Made by a program: the position numbers and the translations under genes. The notes beneath the pieces are model-generated. The model worked only from the letters and a program-made list of their open reading frames with translations, had not been told where the DNA came from and ran no database searches. From Carnegiea gigantea (taxonomy: Eukaryota > Streptophyta > Magnoliopsida > Caryophyllales > Cactaceae): a stretch of DNA of 64,000 bases. Within the stretch, counting starts at the first letter, position 1. Each line of letters opens with the position of its first letter. The stretch is taken from NCBI GenBank assembly GCA_029747015.1, contig JAKOGI010002201.1:62001-126000 (forward strand), in the 5' to 3' direction. This document shows positions 23,863 through 37,172 of this stretch, piece after piece.

Positions 23863-26800
23863 TCAAAGCAGCTCCGTTTCTTCCTGGTCGCCCTCACCAT
23901 CATCCACCTCATTATCCTCATCTTCATCAGGCGCATCTGGATCAACTCCCTACAACATCAAAAAAGTTACAATTCCAGCTTAGGATGACATTCCCAATAT
24001 GCTCCATTGAACTAGGACATGTGAAACAGCAACTAGCCCAACTCAAACAAAATTTAACCAGAAATCTGAAATGTCAATACAGTACATTGGCATGTTTACT
24101 CAAGTGAACGGAAATAGAAAGCAGGATACATGACTCTTTTCCAAAAACCACAAACCTTCATCTGTTTCTCCAAACGCTCCAAACCTTTTTTTGCTGCTTC
24201 ATTTTGTGGGTTTATCCTGATATTCAGATTGAAAACATGTTATAAACCAAAGAAGCCATTAGTATGTACATAATTGTCAATTATGCATGGCGAGCGCCAA
24301 TAGGCTGTCTATTGCATGGAAAAAAACTCAAATGGAATGAAAATCAGCGGCACAAGCTTACCTTAGAGCTGCCTGATAATGAGATAGTGCCTCTTGTAAC
24401 ATATTTGTGGCAGCAAATACTTGAGCAAGCTTAACATGAAGAGAATCGTCTGCCCAGTCTTTAAGGTATCTCTCAAGAAGAGAGACAGCATCTCCATTGC
24501 GGCCCTCAACAACGTGAAGCTCAGCAAGTGCCAAAGCAGCCCCCAGATAACCAGGCTCTAATCTTAGGGCAGATTCATAGAATTTCTTCGCCTGCAGATT
24601 GACCAATTTGACGTTGTCTCAGTAAAGAAAATGCACCGTAAGCATCCATTCATGTATAGTATATATTGCTACTTTGCCTAAACAAAAAACATTCGCATCC
24701 ATTCCCTTTAGTTCTCCACATATCGAGTGTATATCACTTCTTTGCCTTTATAAAATACAAAGTCAGGATGTGTAACTTCTCAAGTTGTCCCATACTCCAT
24801 CAGGACCATCAGCAAGAAGGGGAAGGGGATCAGTGAGCCATGGGCTTGCAACTGTCTTGCAAACTTTGCATTAAACAATGATGAACACAAACCCTTCTAA
24901 GTTCAAAGCAATATTACATTGCAAGTGCCTTGGACTGACCTATGCCTGGGCCTACAGCGATATTTACAGAAGACCTTTTGCCAGTTTGAACGGCAAAGTT
25001 CCATAATAGCAAAAATGTAAAGAGACCCGAAAGGTTGGATATATGAAGATACACTGAAAATGTACGAAAGCAGAAAAAATAAATAGTGAATGAGTTTTCC
25101 TTCAACACGTGAAGCGTGATTATAAAAACATATATGACTGTCATCGTATTTTCAATTGGCCTATTTCAAGTGTGATTATCCAGACACTACCTATATTCAC
25201 TTCCGCAAAAGAAAGACATCTCAAACTTACACAATAGCCTGATTATATTAACCAAAAACCAGAATCGCTCAATTCACTGCACCCAAACTCACCATACTAC
25301 ATAGTACATACTAAGGCTCCGTTTGGTCCTTAGAAAATTCGGCGGAAAGAAAAGTTGAAGGAATAAAAATGTGAAGGAAAAAAAAGGAAAAAAAGAAAAT
25401 TAGGGAGGAAAAAAATACAAGAATTTAGATGAGAAATTTGAATATTGAGGAATTACTTGAATTATGTTGACGTCATCTAAGCAATGCAAGGTTGGAAGAG
25501 GTTGGAAATTTTCCTCAAACTTTCCTCACAATTTTATGAGGAAAATTTTATCACTTGTTTCTAACAATTTTACCACCTAACTTTCCTTCGTATTTTTTTT
25601 CGTTGTGATTTTCTCTAAACCAAACATAAGAAAAAAAGTAACTTTCTCAAATTTTTTTCTTTCCTCCAAATTTTCCAAGGTCCAAACAGAGCCTAAAGAA
25701 AGCCATATGGCAGAAAACACTAGCACTGCTCATCTCACAAGTATCTATCAACTAACTGCTGATAGGTAATATCGTTTACTCCTGCCATACACAAAAGCAC
25801 AGCATGTATATTGCAATGATGAGTTAAATACTTCTACCCAAGATAAGGCTGCAAGTTTCTGACAAGTGACAACCATGCTCAACAAACAGGAAATATCATG
25901 AACAGTACACACATGAAACACAGTGAATGGGACGAGATAATGTTGATACAGTTCAAGGCTTCGACTGCTTGATTTCAACCAAAAGGAAATAAATCTTCGC
26001 TTAACTCTTAAGTTCCACCTCTTTGAAACCCAAAAATGGATCTCAGAAGTATTAACCTATAGCAATGTTCAATCTGCAGGTGCTTTCGGCTTACATACTT
26101 ATGCCAAGAGCAAAGAAGTAGCAAGCAAAGACAGAATGATCAACTAACTTCATTGCCTAATTCATTCGGAGGCAGAAATTATGACCACACCTTTTCCCTC
26201 CCACTGGAGCTTTTAGCATGCACATCTCCAACTAACTTCAAAGCCTTTGCTGATTGAGGGATTGCCTTCATTGCCTCTCTAGCAATATACAAAGCCTCTT
26301 TGACCTTGGAAATTGCTAAATAAGAATGAACCAAGCCTGCAACCATATTAAAGCAGTTAGTCCAAAAAAATACAGACAACAGATTGCAACCAAACAGCAT
26401 GCAAAGTTAAGATTTCTTTTATTCTCAAATTCCCTAAAAACTAACCTTGATAGGATCGGAGATCAGGTTTTAGTTCTTGCGCACTTCTGAAGGCAGCCGC
26501 AGCTGCATCTGGTCGATTCAATGACAAAAGCAAGTTACCCTGAAAAAAATTGATAGTATCAAGTTAAATATTACCACCCAATATAGCATTAAAGGAAACA
26601 ATCAAAAGGGGCATGTCTCCTAATATGGTATTAAGGCAAGTTACCATGAATAATATTTCCAGTACTAAGTCATACATTACCACTTTAATGGTGTTAGATA
26701 TAAACTATCGAAAGGGGCTTGGAGCATAACATGTCAATGCACACTGAATTCAACTACACATGCAATAAACATCCTCTTCTGATGGATTTAAGACATACCT

Positions 26801-29800
26801 TCACAATATAACCGGCTACATGTCTTTCATCAATTTGAATACTCTGTCACCAAAACATAGAAATGCACAGATGTCAATGCAAAAACAAATATAATGCTTA
26901 ATGAAGTGGACAGAATTCCAAAAAGAATCCAACTAAACAATTGACAAATTGACCCAAGAAAATCACATCGAACCTTCTCCGCATAAGTTAGAGCTCCCCT
27001 CTCGTCTTTCCGCTGCCACAAGACCGACAAAGCAACAAATACTTCTGGTCTTGTAGAATCAACATTCAACAAGTCATGCACCAATTTGTTCAACTTCGCA
27101 TAATCTGATTTATTCTTAAGCAGTATAGCATACTCATCCATATAAGTAACCATATAAGGATCCAAAGAACGAGCCTGCCAAGACCATGAGTTTCAATATG
27201 CAGATAAGATGATCACCAACTTCACCAAAATGATATGTTCATTTTTACCTTTTCAAAGTTCATTATAGCCTCGTCATTCTTCCCAATTATGGCCTCAACC
27301 TTCACCAACAGAAGCAAAAGCATATTAATACCAATTCTCCAAAATGACAGCAATGAAACTAGAACTTCTAGATGGCTGCCAAACTGACCAAGAAATATTC
27401 ATGAAAACAGTTCTTTAAAACACAAATATATGTACTCTTAACAGCTTCTATTCTAAACAAACGTACAATCAAGGAACGAGCTCTTACTAACCTTTGCAAT
27501 TTCAAGTAACAGATGCACATTATTCGGGAACCTCTGCAAAAGGTCTGCAAAGATTTCCAAGCCACCTGCCAATTACCAGATATATGGAAACCTATGAAAT
27601 AATAGTCTTCTGCTTGGAGAATGGGAGACAGTTCACACTCATATAGTTCACTCATATATCTACCATTCGATACAAATATATTGAGGGAGATCAACTGAGA
27701 AGATCTATTCCTCGTACACATCTCTCCTATCAGATTGCTTTTAAAAATGTGATATGTCATATGCATAGATAAGAAAGGATAACAATACAAGCGTAGTTGC
27801 CATAAGCGAGCAACAAAATCGACATTGACTTCTAGCCCTAGACAAAACCTAGAATTCATAGACTTTTCCGAGGGGTGGGGTGTAGTCTTACATGTCCACC
27901 ATTTACCTCACATCAACAAGAAACAATCATGCTTGAAAAAAAAAAGTTCAAAAAAAAAATAATCCAGACACGCATCCCAGACGCAGTCAACCATGTCAGA
28001 CACCAGTCAACAACACTGCACGTTTTTTTTATTACATTTGTCTTGATAAACAGAACAGCAAATGCTACACGAGTGCATAAATCTTCCTGTTTTTCCCTTT
28101 CATTTTTGTAGACTTAAATGTTGCTGTATACTTGTATTGACAATATGGATTCAAAATGTGGCCGTTCCGCAACAGAACAGCCGCATTGAAAAGGTCTTTG
28201 ACTTGGCCGAACTACGTTTCTCCCGTGATATGGAACGCGATTGCCGCATTAGAACGAATTTTCCATACCGCGACCGAAAATGCAATCGCAACCGACATCG
28301 TACTTTGAATCCTCGATTGACATTTGGCGATCTGGAATGAATTTATTTATTTATTGGATTACTCATTAGAGGCTTTGTTTTTGAGTTTCAACAATAGAAA
28401 CAATTTGTATTCTGCAATTTCAGGTTTCTACTTTCTACAAGCCATATGCTTTATTACGTTTTATGGAAAATTAAGTAAACAAATCAGATACTCGAATTTT
28501 ATACTTGTATCCAGTTTTTCTTTTCTTTTTTTTTTTGAAAAAAGCTCATCTTAAAACTACTGAATAGCAATACCCCAGCCGAGTCCATGTCCTAGAGTCT
28601 TCGAGACTTGGCATGTTCCATGTACATCTTACGTCATGTCCAAGTGACCAAGTCAGTGTCCTTGCACCCCCCCCCCCAAAAAAAAACCTTCAAAGTACAT
28701 CATGATTGAAGTTTGAAATTGACTTTCAGCTTCTGCATTTCCCTGCTCCAATTCTTTTTTACCCGTGCCTAATCTGGAGGCTGGGTTGCCAATTAGAACC
28801 CCTTTTCCAGTTTCCACAGTATCCACACCAATATTTTCTTTGCGCTCAGCCAGTGTCCCTAAAACTGTTCTGTTATCTTGCAGTTTGTGTTGCGAATGTG
28901 GTTAAGCTACAGGTGTTGTTCTCAACCCTTGTCAATCCACCAAAGAAGTTCCTAAGAAGTTGGGTACTTTACATTTTCTGTTCTTTGAGATGCGCTTCAT
29001 GTTTGGAAGTATTCAAAACATTCAACAGCATACTTTCAGCTTAATGATTTTTCACATGAGTGGTATAACCCCACTTGTTTTCTTGGGTTGTCCTCCATAG
29101 GATATCTGTCAGCTTCAAAATGTAAGAAACTAGTAATGGAAGATGAAAGTAGATGACAAGGCATGGCATGGAAGAAAGAATCAGAGTAGCAAGAAAGGTG
29201 TTAAATGAATGTAAATGATAGAAAGAACCTATAGGAAGTAAAGACAGAAGAATGGAGAAGTTTAAGAGGTCAACAGGTTGATTATATCAACTCTACTGCG
29301 AATTGAAGAGAGATTGGTGGGAATTGAAGAGGTCATAGAGAAAAAGGACCTGATTAAAATTTAAATCCTCAAAGATACGAAATCAGAGAGAGAGAGAGAG
29401 GAGGTTCCACTTATTACTTTACTCTGAATTGAACTATTGGAAGGGGGGAGGGGGGAGCGGGAGGGGGGGGGGGTTAGAGAAAGAGAGACGAAATCAAAGC
29501 CTAGAAAAAACACATTCTATCTACTTATCACATATCTTGAGAAAGTAGAACAGTAGGGTAATAGCTGTGGCCAAGAGTTACCATCTCTTGGCTTCCCTCG
29601 GGCTTTGGTTACAAGTACTTTTATGGGTGTCCCTCTCATATAGTCCAAGGACTCAGAAAAGGCTTTGAACAGGTTTTTTGGGCCCCACAGGTGCACAGGA
29701 CATTGTTGGGCCTGAGCAGAACTGCCTCTGCCGACAAGGTAAGGCAGCTGGATGAGCCAGGAATCTAATCTCTCCTCACACCTAACAGCCTTCACAGATT

Positions 29801-32800
29801 CAGAGATATATCTCCATTTGGCCATGAGAATTTATCATTAGCTTGAGTTTACCAGGAAAACCAGTACATAGCAGAAGCTTTCATCTTCCTTGGGACAATG
29901 GACATACAAGTTAAGATTAGAAACCAAGAATGAGTTTGCATGAGTGGCGCTCTGTTAGTGATTGTAGAAAGATATACGGGGAGAACACACTTTAGGACAA
30001 CAGCCTAGATTACTTTCATTTGCAAAATTCAAACAGAAGATGTCCTACACCCCCAGGAAGCCTCAGATATCCACTAGTTTTCAGCCTCGAATCCCTCAGT
30101 AGTTCCCCTTTTTTTTGGGGGGGGAGGGGGATGGAGAGGCAAGTACAGAAAGAGTCCTAGGGGGGCTTCTTGCAAGAGTAGGGGCATAGGACCTACGTAA
30201 CATCAGACAAGATAGGATTAAAGTACTGACTACTACTCGCACTCCAAGTCCTCAGGATGTAGAATTCTTCGGTAGGTGATTCGGCTTAAAAAGTAGCAAA
30301 TATTTAACTTTTATCTCTAAAACTATGAACAATTGAAGAACATTAAATATAGCCATAATCAAGCACTCAGCAGATATGATTTTTAGAACTAGAAGCCTTA
30401 GATAGGTACCTTTGTAATCATTTGCAGCAACACAGCACTGAGCCTCAACATAGCGCTGCAAACATTTAACAAATGATGAATGGACTAACAAAGATGCAGA
30501 GAAAATATCAACTTCTTGAACAGAAATGCAACTAATTACATTGCCAAATAACATTTAGCGGAAACATTATTAGTTTGAAAAACTCATAATGTGCATAATG
30601 GTCTGCAATATCACCATATGTTTAGGATCACATCGACAGGAAATATGCTGTTTGGGATAGAAAACAAGAATGTTGCATGGCACGACGCAATCTTTAACAG
30701 TTCTTTGGGGTCTCTGATTATAGACGAATGATAGTAGTTTTTGATATATCCCAATATCGACCTACTTGGCCTCTACTTCATGGCATCATGCTCCTCTGAC
30801 TTATTGGGTTGACTAATCCAGATGTTCAGCTGCCTCAGGAGGGCAGGCTTGTTTTTTGTACCAATGCCTTAGTTGAAGATTCCGCCTATGGAAACATCAT
30901 ATATTTTATTCCATCATGGAATTGAAATATAGGGATCCTAGCATGGTTTGCCAGGTATCCTGCAACTCTTGGCATGTATTAGTGTGGAGGGTTTATCCAA
31001 ACAGGTCATTCGCATGCCATTTCTTTGTGAAAAATAAGCCTAGGTCCTGAATGAGATATCACATCTAGAGGTGATTTTTTTTCATACTCATTTAGTGTTT
31101 AATACAAGAAATCCTAAACATACAAAATAAAAGAATGGTTGACGTATTTCTAAGATGTGTCACTCGCCAATGCCTGAGTTATTTCTTCTTTTTTTAAAAG
31201 ATAAAGCAGAAAGAAACACAAGGCTAAAATATTCTCAACTATTGAGTATCGACTATCATGCGACCAATAAATTGGTATTGACTGCTAATCACATGTGCAT
31301 GGAATTCTCCATCAGCGTGGTAAAGCCAGTACAGAATGAAGAGTGGAGCGAGCGGAAAACATTGTCTGACATGTTAACTTGCCATCCTGAAAACATAATT
31401 GGGCTACTTTCCATCATGGAATGCTAGGATTATGTAAACAGCCCAATCCCAAAGTTCGCATATGCTCCAAGAGAACTCCCCGAAAAATGCCTCATGACAG
31501 GAAGCAAGTAAAAGCAACCACATGATTTGGTATACTTGCCTACCTGTAGCCATCGAGTAGATTCAGCATGATCAGAAAGTGTCCTCCCACTTCTACTTGG
31601 TGTCTGATATTATTAAACGGAGACAATACAAAGCATCAGCGTTAGTCATCACAATTTTTGAAAGATGTTCACTCGCATAGCTGAAACATAAATCTATGAA
31701 TCATGTACCCAAGGAATTGAATTCACAAGTCCTCATCTCAATGAACGACACAAACAAAAAGAGCAAATATATAACCATCAACACGCATACAAGAACATGA
31801 TATGGCATTCATATCAAACGAAGCCTCATGGTTAAGGTTATGAAGACATGTTGATGGGCAAAATGAGAGGCAGAACGATAGCGCTGGCAGAAAGGACGCC
31901 AAGAAAGACCAATTCATCAATGAATTTCAACCCATGACTAAACCAGAACATGGATTTAGGGACAAAAATGAAATTAATTCATGTCCTGCATACAGAAAAT
32001 AAAACAATAGGTTCTGAAAATCTATAAATCAAATGAACTCATAGCGGCTGGAAAAGGTACAGTAGTCATGGTACTCATGGTCAACCTATCAGCATAAACC
32101 TTTTACAGGTGTGTAGCATGTAACCTAGTCCTTCAAGAAACATTGTCAAACATGACTTTAGAGAAATTATCCAGTGCAATGATTTGAGCATCAAACCTGT
32201 GGAAACAAAGAAATAATCTCCTTAGGAGAAGCTCCAAGTTCAGCAAGAGCAGTTATAGCCTCAAGGATATAGGGACAATGTCTGCAAAAGAGAAACAACA
32301 ATTCAGCAGAAGAATAATACTAGAAAGTAGAGAAAGAAACATCAACTACACTAACTATAAGATGTCCAAGAGTCTGAAGACGAAGAAATTTTCATCAAAA
32401 ACTTTTGGATTTTAGGGGTTCCTTCTACCTGCGAAGAGTGGGCAGGACAGTGACCTATCTTGACAGATTAAATGCCCAATGGCCCAACTATGGAAGACAT
32501 TGACTAAAAAACAGAAGAATATCAAAGCTTAGAAACAGCAAGACACTTTTTAACTATCGGCACACCTGTTGAGTGTTGAAAAAATTACAAAAGAACACAA
32601 AAACAAATCTGGATGCGTTCCTTGAATGAGTAATCTATAACAAACCACAAACAAAAGCTAATAAAATACCCGCAAACCGCCCCCCCCCCCCAAAAAAAGA
32701 AAAAAAAACAATTTGCTACTAAATAAGATCATCATGTTCTGATCCCCAAAAACAAAACCAAAAAAAAAAGGTATGTTTACATAATCCTAGCAAGTCTATA

Positions 32801-35800
32801 CATGAACACATAGGCCACATCCAGCTATATATTATATATGCAATCATTCCTTTCATACTAATACACAATAGGATTAAAATGAAAAAATGCAAAGAAAACA
32901 CCACATTCATCATGTTTTAGTTGAAGATCGTGAGATATCACTGAGTCCATACTATTTATTGCAGATGTTTAAATGGCAATGGGAGTTTTAAACTCCTAAT
33001 GGCCTAAACAAGAAAGGATATCATAGCCAACTAAGCAGTCTAAGCAAGGAAAATCGGTATTGAGTCTTTAAAATTCAGGTACACTTAGATCGGCATACAA
33101 GAAACAACAAGAGAACATACTTTACTCAGCAATCAGCACATCCAGAACCAGGAATTTATACTCCAATTGTCTCATGGGGACAAGGAAAAGGTATGGAAGA
33201 GAGAGAGGAAGACTAAGTGAGGAAGGAAGCTCTCGATGCTTCAAAAGGAATTGAATCCCACAGTTCCTTTTGTAGGCAGCTCCTACAAGACCTCATCCAT
33301 TGTGGTTTCTTATTGTAATTAATGGCCAACTCCGAGAGTTCTATTGGAAAAATTAATGGAGGCTATTCCTGAGGCATATTAGGTAAGGCATTTAATCAGC
33401 ACAAACCTCAGACATTCCTTGTAACAAGCAGCAGCTGCACGAGTATGCCGGGTATTTCGGTAAAGCTTTCCCATCATTAGATGCATTGGAAAATTTCTAA
33501 CCTTGCTAGGGATTCCCTCCATCTGTCACAGAAACAACAACATAAGTTGGCCAAGGCTTGACACAGAATTTTTTTTTTTTAATTAAAAAAGAAAGAAGTT
33601 ATCAACAGCCCAAAAATGAACACAACCATGAGCTGCATGACATATGCCAGAATGAGGATGATTGTTCGGATTAATTTTGGTACTCTCTAATTCCTATCAA
33701 ATATTTGGATTTGGAAACCCGGGAAAAAAATTGAGAGGATGTGACTTAATTTTTGTCTGCGACATCGAAGAATCTAAGTATCGACTAATTAAAATTCAGC
33801 TCATCAATAAGTCACATCCACTTTTGAGTTCAGACTAGTAGACATTGACAAGTTGTTGGTATTGCAAATTTAGAAAAGAATATTTTTTTGGATGGGTAAA
33901 TTTTAACGCACACACACAATCTAGAGAAATTCGAACCCTGGCCTTCCTTTCGAAGCTAGTCATCCTACAACTAGACTACCCCCAAAGGTGCTGAAATTTA
34001 GAAAAGAATATTTCCAACAAGATAATTCAGCAGTAGATGATAAACAAGACAGCGGCAGGATTTTGAGGGTAAGAAAGGAAATTTTATGGGAAAAAAGAAT
34101 GAAAAGTACAACGCTAAGCACAAGCTGTTGTCACAAAAACCAAAAAGAAACCCGATAACTCAATGCCCATCAGTAAAGTCCTTCTGTACCTGGAAATGCT
34201 CAAAGCTGATCACTAATTTTAAGTTGTTGGCTCCAATTGACTGCATAGATTAAATCTGAAGGCCGAATTTATTTCTTCTCATTGGACCCATCAGTCTTTT
34301 GCATTGTAGAATAAACCAGTCAACTTGTTCAAGAAGTTCACTTAGATTTGGAAGAATCCAATTCTCTTACACTCCATCTACTTGACGGAAGTTCTCTCCC
34401 TCTCCCCTCTCCCCCACCAAGGGCTCAATACCTCTCACAAGTTTCCCATTGTTGGTTAAAGGTTCCCCAACTCAAAAGCTTTTGGCTACATTAGACTACA
34501 CAAGAAGAATTTATGAATATATAATAAGCATAAGGAAGAACCTCCGAGATAGCAGCTTTATTCTCATTCAGAGCGGCATGACAAGATGCGATTTTGAACT
34601 TCACCTGTCATACAGAACTCAAGAAATCAGGAAAGCAAATTAAACAGTCCATAAACTCACAGGGAAAATAGCAATACAAAATTCTGATTAACAAGGAAAC
34701 ACTACAGATAATTGGGAAAGAAAATATTATCTACCTCATTTTCATTAATTGTTGAGATATTGACAGAACTTGGAGAAGATGACCTGTTTACTGACGATAA
34801 CGAACTTCTTAGTATAGAAGTGCTTTGCTTGGGAATAATCTTTAGAAGTTGCAGTGCTTGTTTATATGTACTCTGTCAGAAAGCATACAGATCAGAAAAA
34901 CGAATCCTCAGGGAGTTTCCCCAACACATTTTTGGGTTCGATTAAAAGTGTCATAGGTTAACTAAACAATTCATTACTTTGCTAAAAAGCTTGAGACTCT
35001 AGAAAAGGTTCCTGAGCACATTAACAACGTGAATATAGTCCATATCCAGAGAAAAAATGAATGTTATGTATCATCATAAGTCACAAACATGAACCCAATG
35101 AGCAATGAATATGTTGGCTATGGGGGCCACTTCAGTGCTACTTAAATTGGATCATACAGATTTCAACTTTCTACAGAATCTTACTTCCACAGTTTCACAA
35201 CTATCCGTTTGCTTTCGACTATAACTGATAGAGATCTATCCAAAAAATCCGTCACTCTGCCAAAAATTTTGAAGCTCTACAACAGTTTAATGAGTACATC
35301 AAACAAACTGAGTACAGCCGATGCCCGAGGAAAGAAGAAATAGTCAGTGTAGCATGTAAGTGGTGAAACTGGACCTGATGAGCCATAAATGTGAAAGTAG
35401 TGATTCGCAAGGGTTTATTCAGAGTTACTTAAATTCTAAAAGTATCTTGTTCCACCAGTATTATTTTATTAACCAAATTTCTATATGTTTCTACAAATTT
35501 CTGCACATTTCATATTTCTCCAGATTTTATACACTCATTAATGTCTCTAAATTTCACCATCCAAGATTCAAATCTCAATCCCTATAGATTGACATACTCT
35601 TACATACTTCTACAGGTGTTAGATCATTACAAATCTTAATTTCCGCATATTCCTGCAGCTTCAGATCACTATATAGTTTTCCACGGAGTTCCAACGACAT
35701 GGAATGGAACTCAGAGACGAGTCAAATAGGCCCTTAGTCCTCAACTCAATTCTTCAACATGTATATTACGTGGCAGGAACACATACTATGCTTTGTGTCA

Positions 35801-36502
35801 TAAACAAATGCATAAACTGGTCATTTGAATGTGTACATTACATGACTAGAAATTGAAGCATTCCCCAGTGCTCAGGATACACATTAAGTAGGAGTGACAT
35901 TTTTCAACAGCACAAAAGGCTATGTGGACTTTTCCCAAATCTCAAGGGGGCACAGTTAAATACTTAAATAACCCCTGAATTAGCTACAAAGGATGAGTCT
36001 TCTAAACAATCTTGGTGAGATTCAATGAGAATTATACAAACAATCCAACTAAGATTTCAAACAAACAGAGATTAGTGCAGTCTCAAACCAGCGTACAATT
36101 GCTCTCCTGTATTCTCTTTCGCGAAATAAAGCATCTCCGAGAAGTACCTGTACAAATTAACAACAAAATTGAGAGTACATAACTCCAACTTAGTTCCAAA
36201 AAATCCAAAAAGTAAAGAATTGAAAGAAAACCCAACACGCTAAACCCTACCATATTCTCAGCCTTGACATTGGGATTAGTTTCAGCATTAACAGATTGCG
36301 AAGAAACAAGAAAATGACCCTGAAAATCAAGCAATCAAATCAATCAAAGACATCAAATTTCAGCAAGCAACTCCGAGTTTCAGAACCCTAGCCAGAATGT
36401 GGGGTGGAAAGAGGAGAAAGTAGAGAAATTTACGAGGAGTTGAGCGGAGTTGTAGAGGCCATGATCGAGGAGAGTAATCATATGATCCTTGGGAACATCC
36501 AT
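23863..36502 (-). CDS. APC7: Anaphase-promoting complex subunit 7 (TPR protein), 561 aa, 18 exons
   Basis: Exons, 5' to 3': 36502-36434, 36319-36251, 36147-36097, 34872-34735, 34604-34542, 33522-33407, 32281-32197, 31603-31544, 30455-30410, 27565-27492, 27299-27249, 27174-26974, 26843-26799, 26539-26446, 26336-26191, 24591-24362, 24216-24156, 23949-23863. All introns are GT-AG and the joined frame gives 561 aa, close to Arabidopsis APC7 (At2g39090). The start MDVPKDHMITLLDHGLYNSA and the segment DPYMVTYMDEYAILL are diagnostic. The body is tandem TPR helices (for example AKKFYESALRLEPGYLGAAL). A Ser-rich insert (about residues 82-102) and an acidic tail (DEDEDNEVDDGEGDQ) close the protein. APC7 is a scaffold TPR subunit of the APC/C ubiquitin ligase that degrades cyclins and securin in the nucleus. 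Introns are long (intron 9 about 2.8 kb) and hold transposon insertions. Confidence 0.93.
25315..25693. mobile_element. Tourist-like MITE (379 bp) in APC7 intron 15, TAA target duplication
   Basis: The termini GGCTCCGTTTGGTCCTTAG and, read inward from the right, GGCTCTGTTTGGACCTTGG form a long terminal inverted repeat with few mismatches. TAA flanks both ends (25312-25314 and 25694-25696). The interior is purine-rich on the left and pyrimidine-rich on the right, so the whole element could fold back. No open frame is seen. It is inserted between exons 16 and 15 of APC7. Confidence 0.8.
27566..30409 (-). other. APC7 intron 9 (2.8 kb), mixed unclassified sequence
   Basis: The longest intron of APC7. 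It contains a C-then-A tract (about 28667-28685), a CpG-rich island (28140-28330) unlike its surroundings, a G-rich run (29441-29473) and a T-then-G tract near 30113. No second gene was recognised; the open frames in it are short and gene-unlike. Confidence 0.5.
33890..33995 (-). mobile_element. tRNA-derived SINE head in APC7 intron 5
   Basis: Read on the minus strand, an A box (TAGTCTAGTTGTAGG, 33978-33964) is followed about 30 bp later by a near-consensus B box (GGGTTCGAATTTC, ending near 33926), then an AC/GT-rich and T-rich tail. This is the Pol III promoter layout of plant SINEs. It is too divergent in its arms to be a functional tRNA gene. Target duplications were not resolved. Confidence 0.55.
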
Positions 36503-36972
36503 GAGAGAGAAGGGGACGAAGGTTTGAAGAGGGGTTCCGGGTTTGGAGCTGCGCAGTTTGAATTGCCACTGACTTCACTACTACACTTGAAAGATCCCCA
36601 AAAATCCCGCTTCTTGATCGCCCCATGTTTACTGGTTCTAGTTCAGTTCTATAGAACTTTGGCTTTGTTTTTCTTTTCTTTTCTTCTTTATTATTTTAGA
36701 GTTTTGTTAGTAGTTGGAACTTAGAAGTCATTATAACAACAAATCTTAGGTGAGTATCCTTTTTTTGAGAAAATTTGATAAATTGACCTTCACAACCTAA
36801 CTTAAAATGAAACTCCAGTAACTGAATCCTACTAATCTGTAGTAAAAATAATATACAAACTGACTTCTTTCAGCGTTTACCTCCTTTTTCTCTTCGTATA
36901 TCATTTTCTCCACTTTTCGGTTTCTTAATATGAGGTATAAAATAGTTGGATCAGTAATATCACTTTCTTTAA
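36503..36972 (-). promoter_or_regulatory. Upstream region of APC7
   Basis: It lies directly upstream of the APC7 start codon and ends at a MITE at 36973. It contains pyrimidine-rich leader sequence near 36500-36560 (as read on the minus strand) and an AT-rich zone beyond. No specific element was identified. Confidence 0.35.
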
Positions 36973-37172
36973 GGGTTTATTCTTTTCAACTTATTATGAG
37001 CATTTTATCATCCACATTCAGTACTGATCAATACTGATCAGCACTCATCTGCATAAATCATATTTTTTACTCACAATTTTAGCCTTGATTAGCACTTATC
37101 AATACTTATTCGCACTCATCGACGCTAATTAACTATAAGTTATTTATGATAAGTTGAAAAAAGAACAAACCC
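36973..37172. mobile_element. MITE with 10-bp phased interior (family C), TAA target duplication
   Basis: Exactly 200 bp. The left end GGGTTTATTCTTTTCAACTT and the right end read inward GGGTTTGTTCTTTTTTCAAC are a strong terminal inverted repeat. TAA is duplicated (36970-36972 and 37173-37175). The interior is built of 10-mers in register such as GTACTGATCA, ATACTGATCA, GCACTCATCT, then AGCACTTATC, AATACTTATT, CGCACTCATC, GACGCTAATT. The word differs from that of the other phased elements. It sits about 470 bp upstream of the APC7 start. Confidence 0.75.

Noticed and set aside
29517..29825. 102-codon minus-strand open frame in APC7 intron 9
   Set aside because: No domain recognised and no splice context. 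It could be a retroelement trace, but nothing supports that.
31155..31427. 90-codon plus-strand open frame in APC7 intron 8
   Set aside because: No family resemblance; it is antisense to an intron of a well-supported gene.
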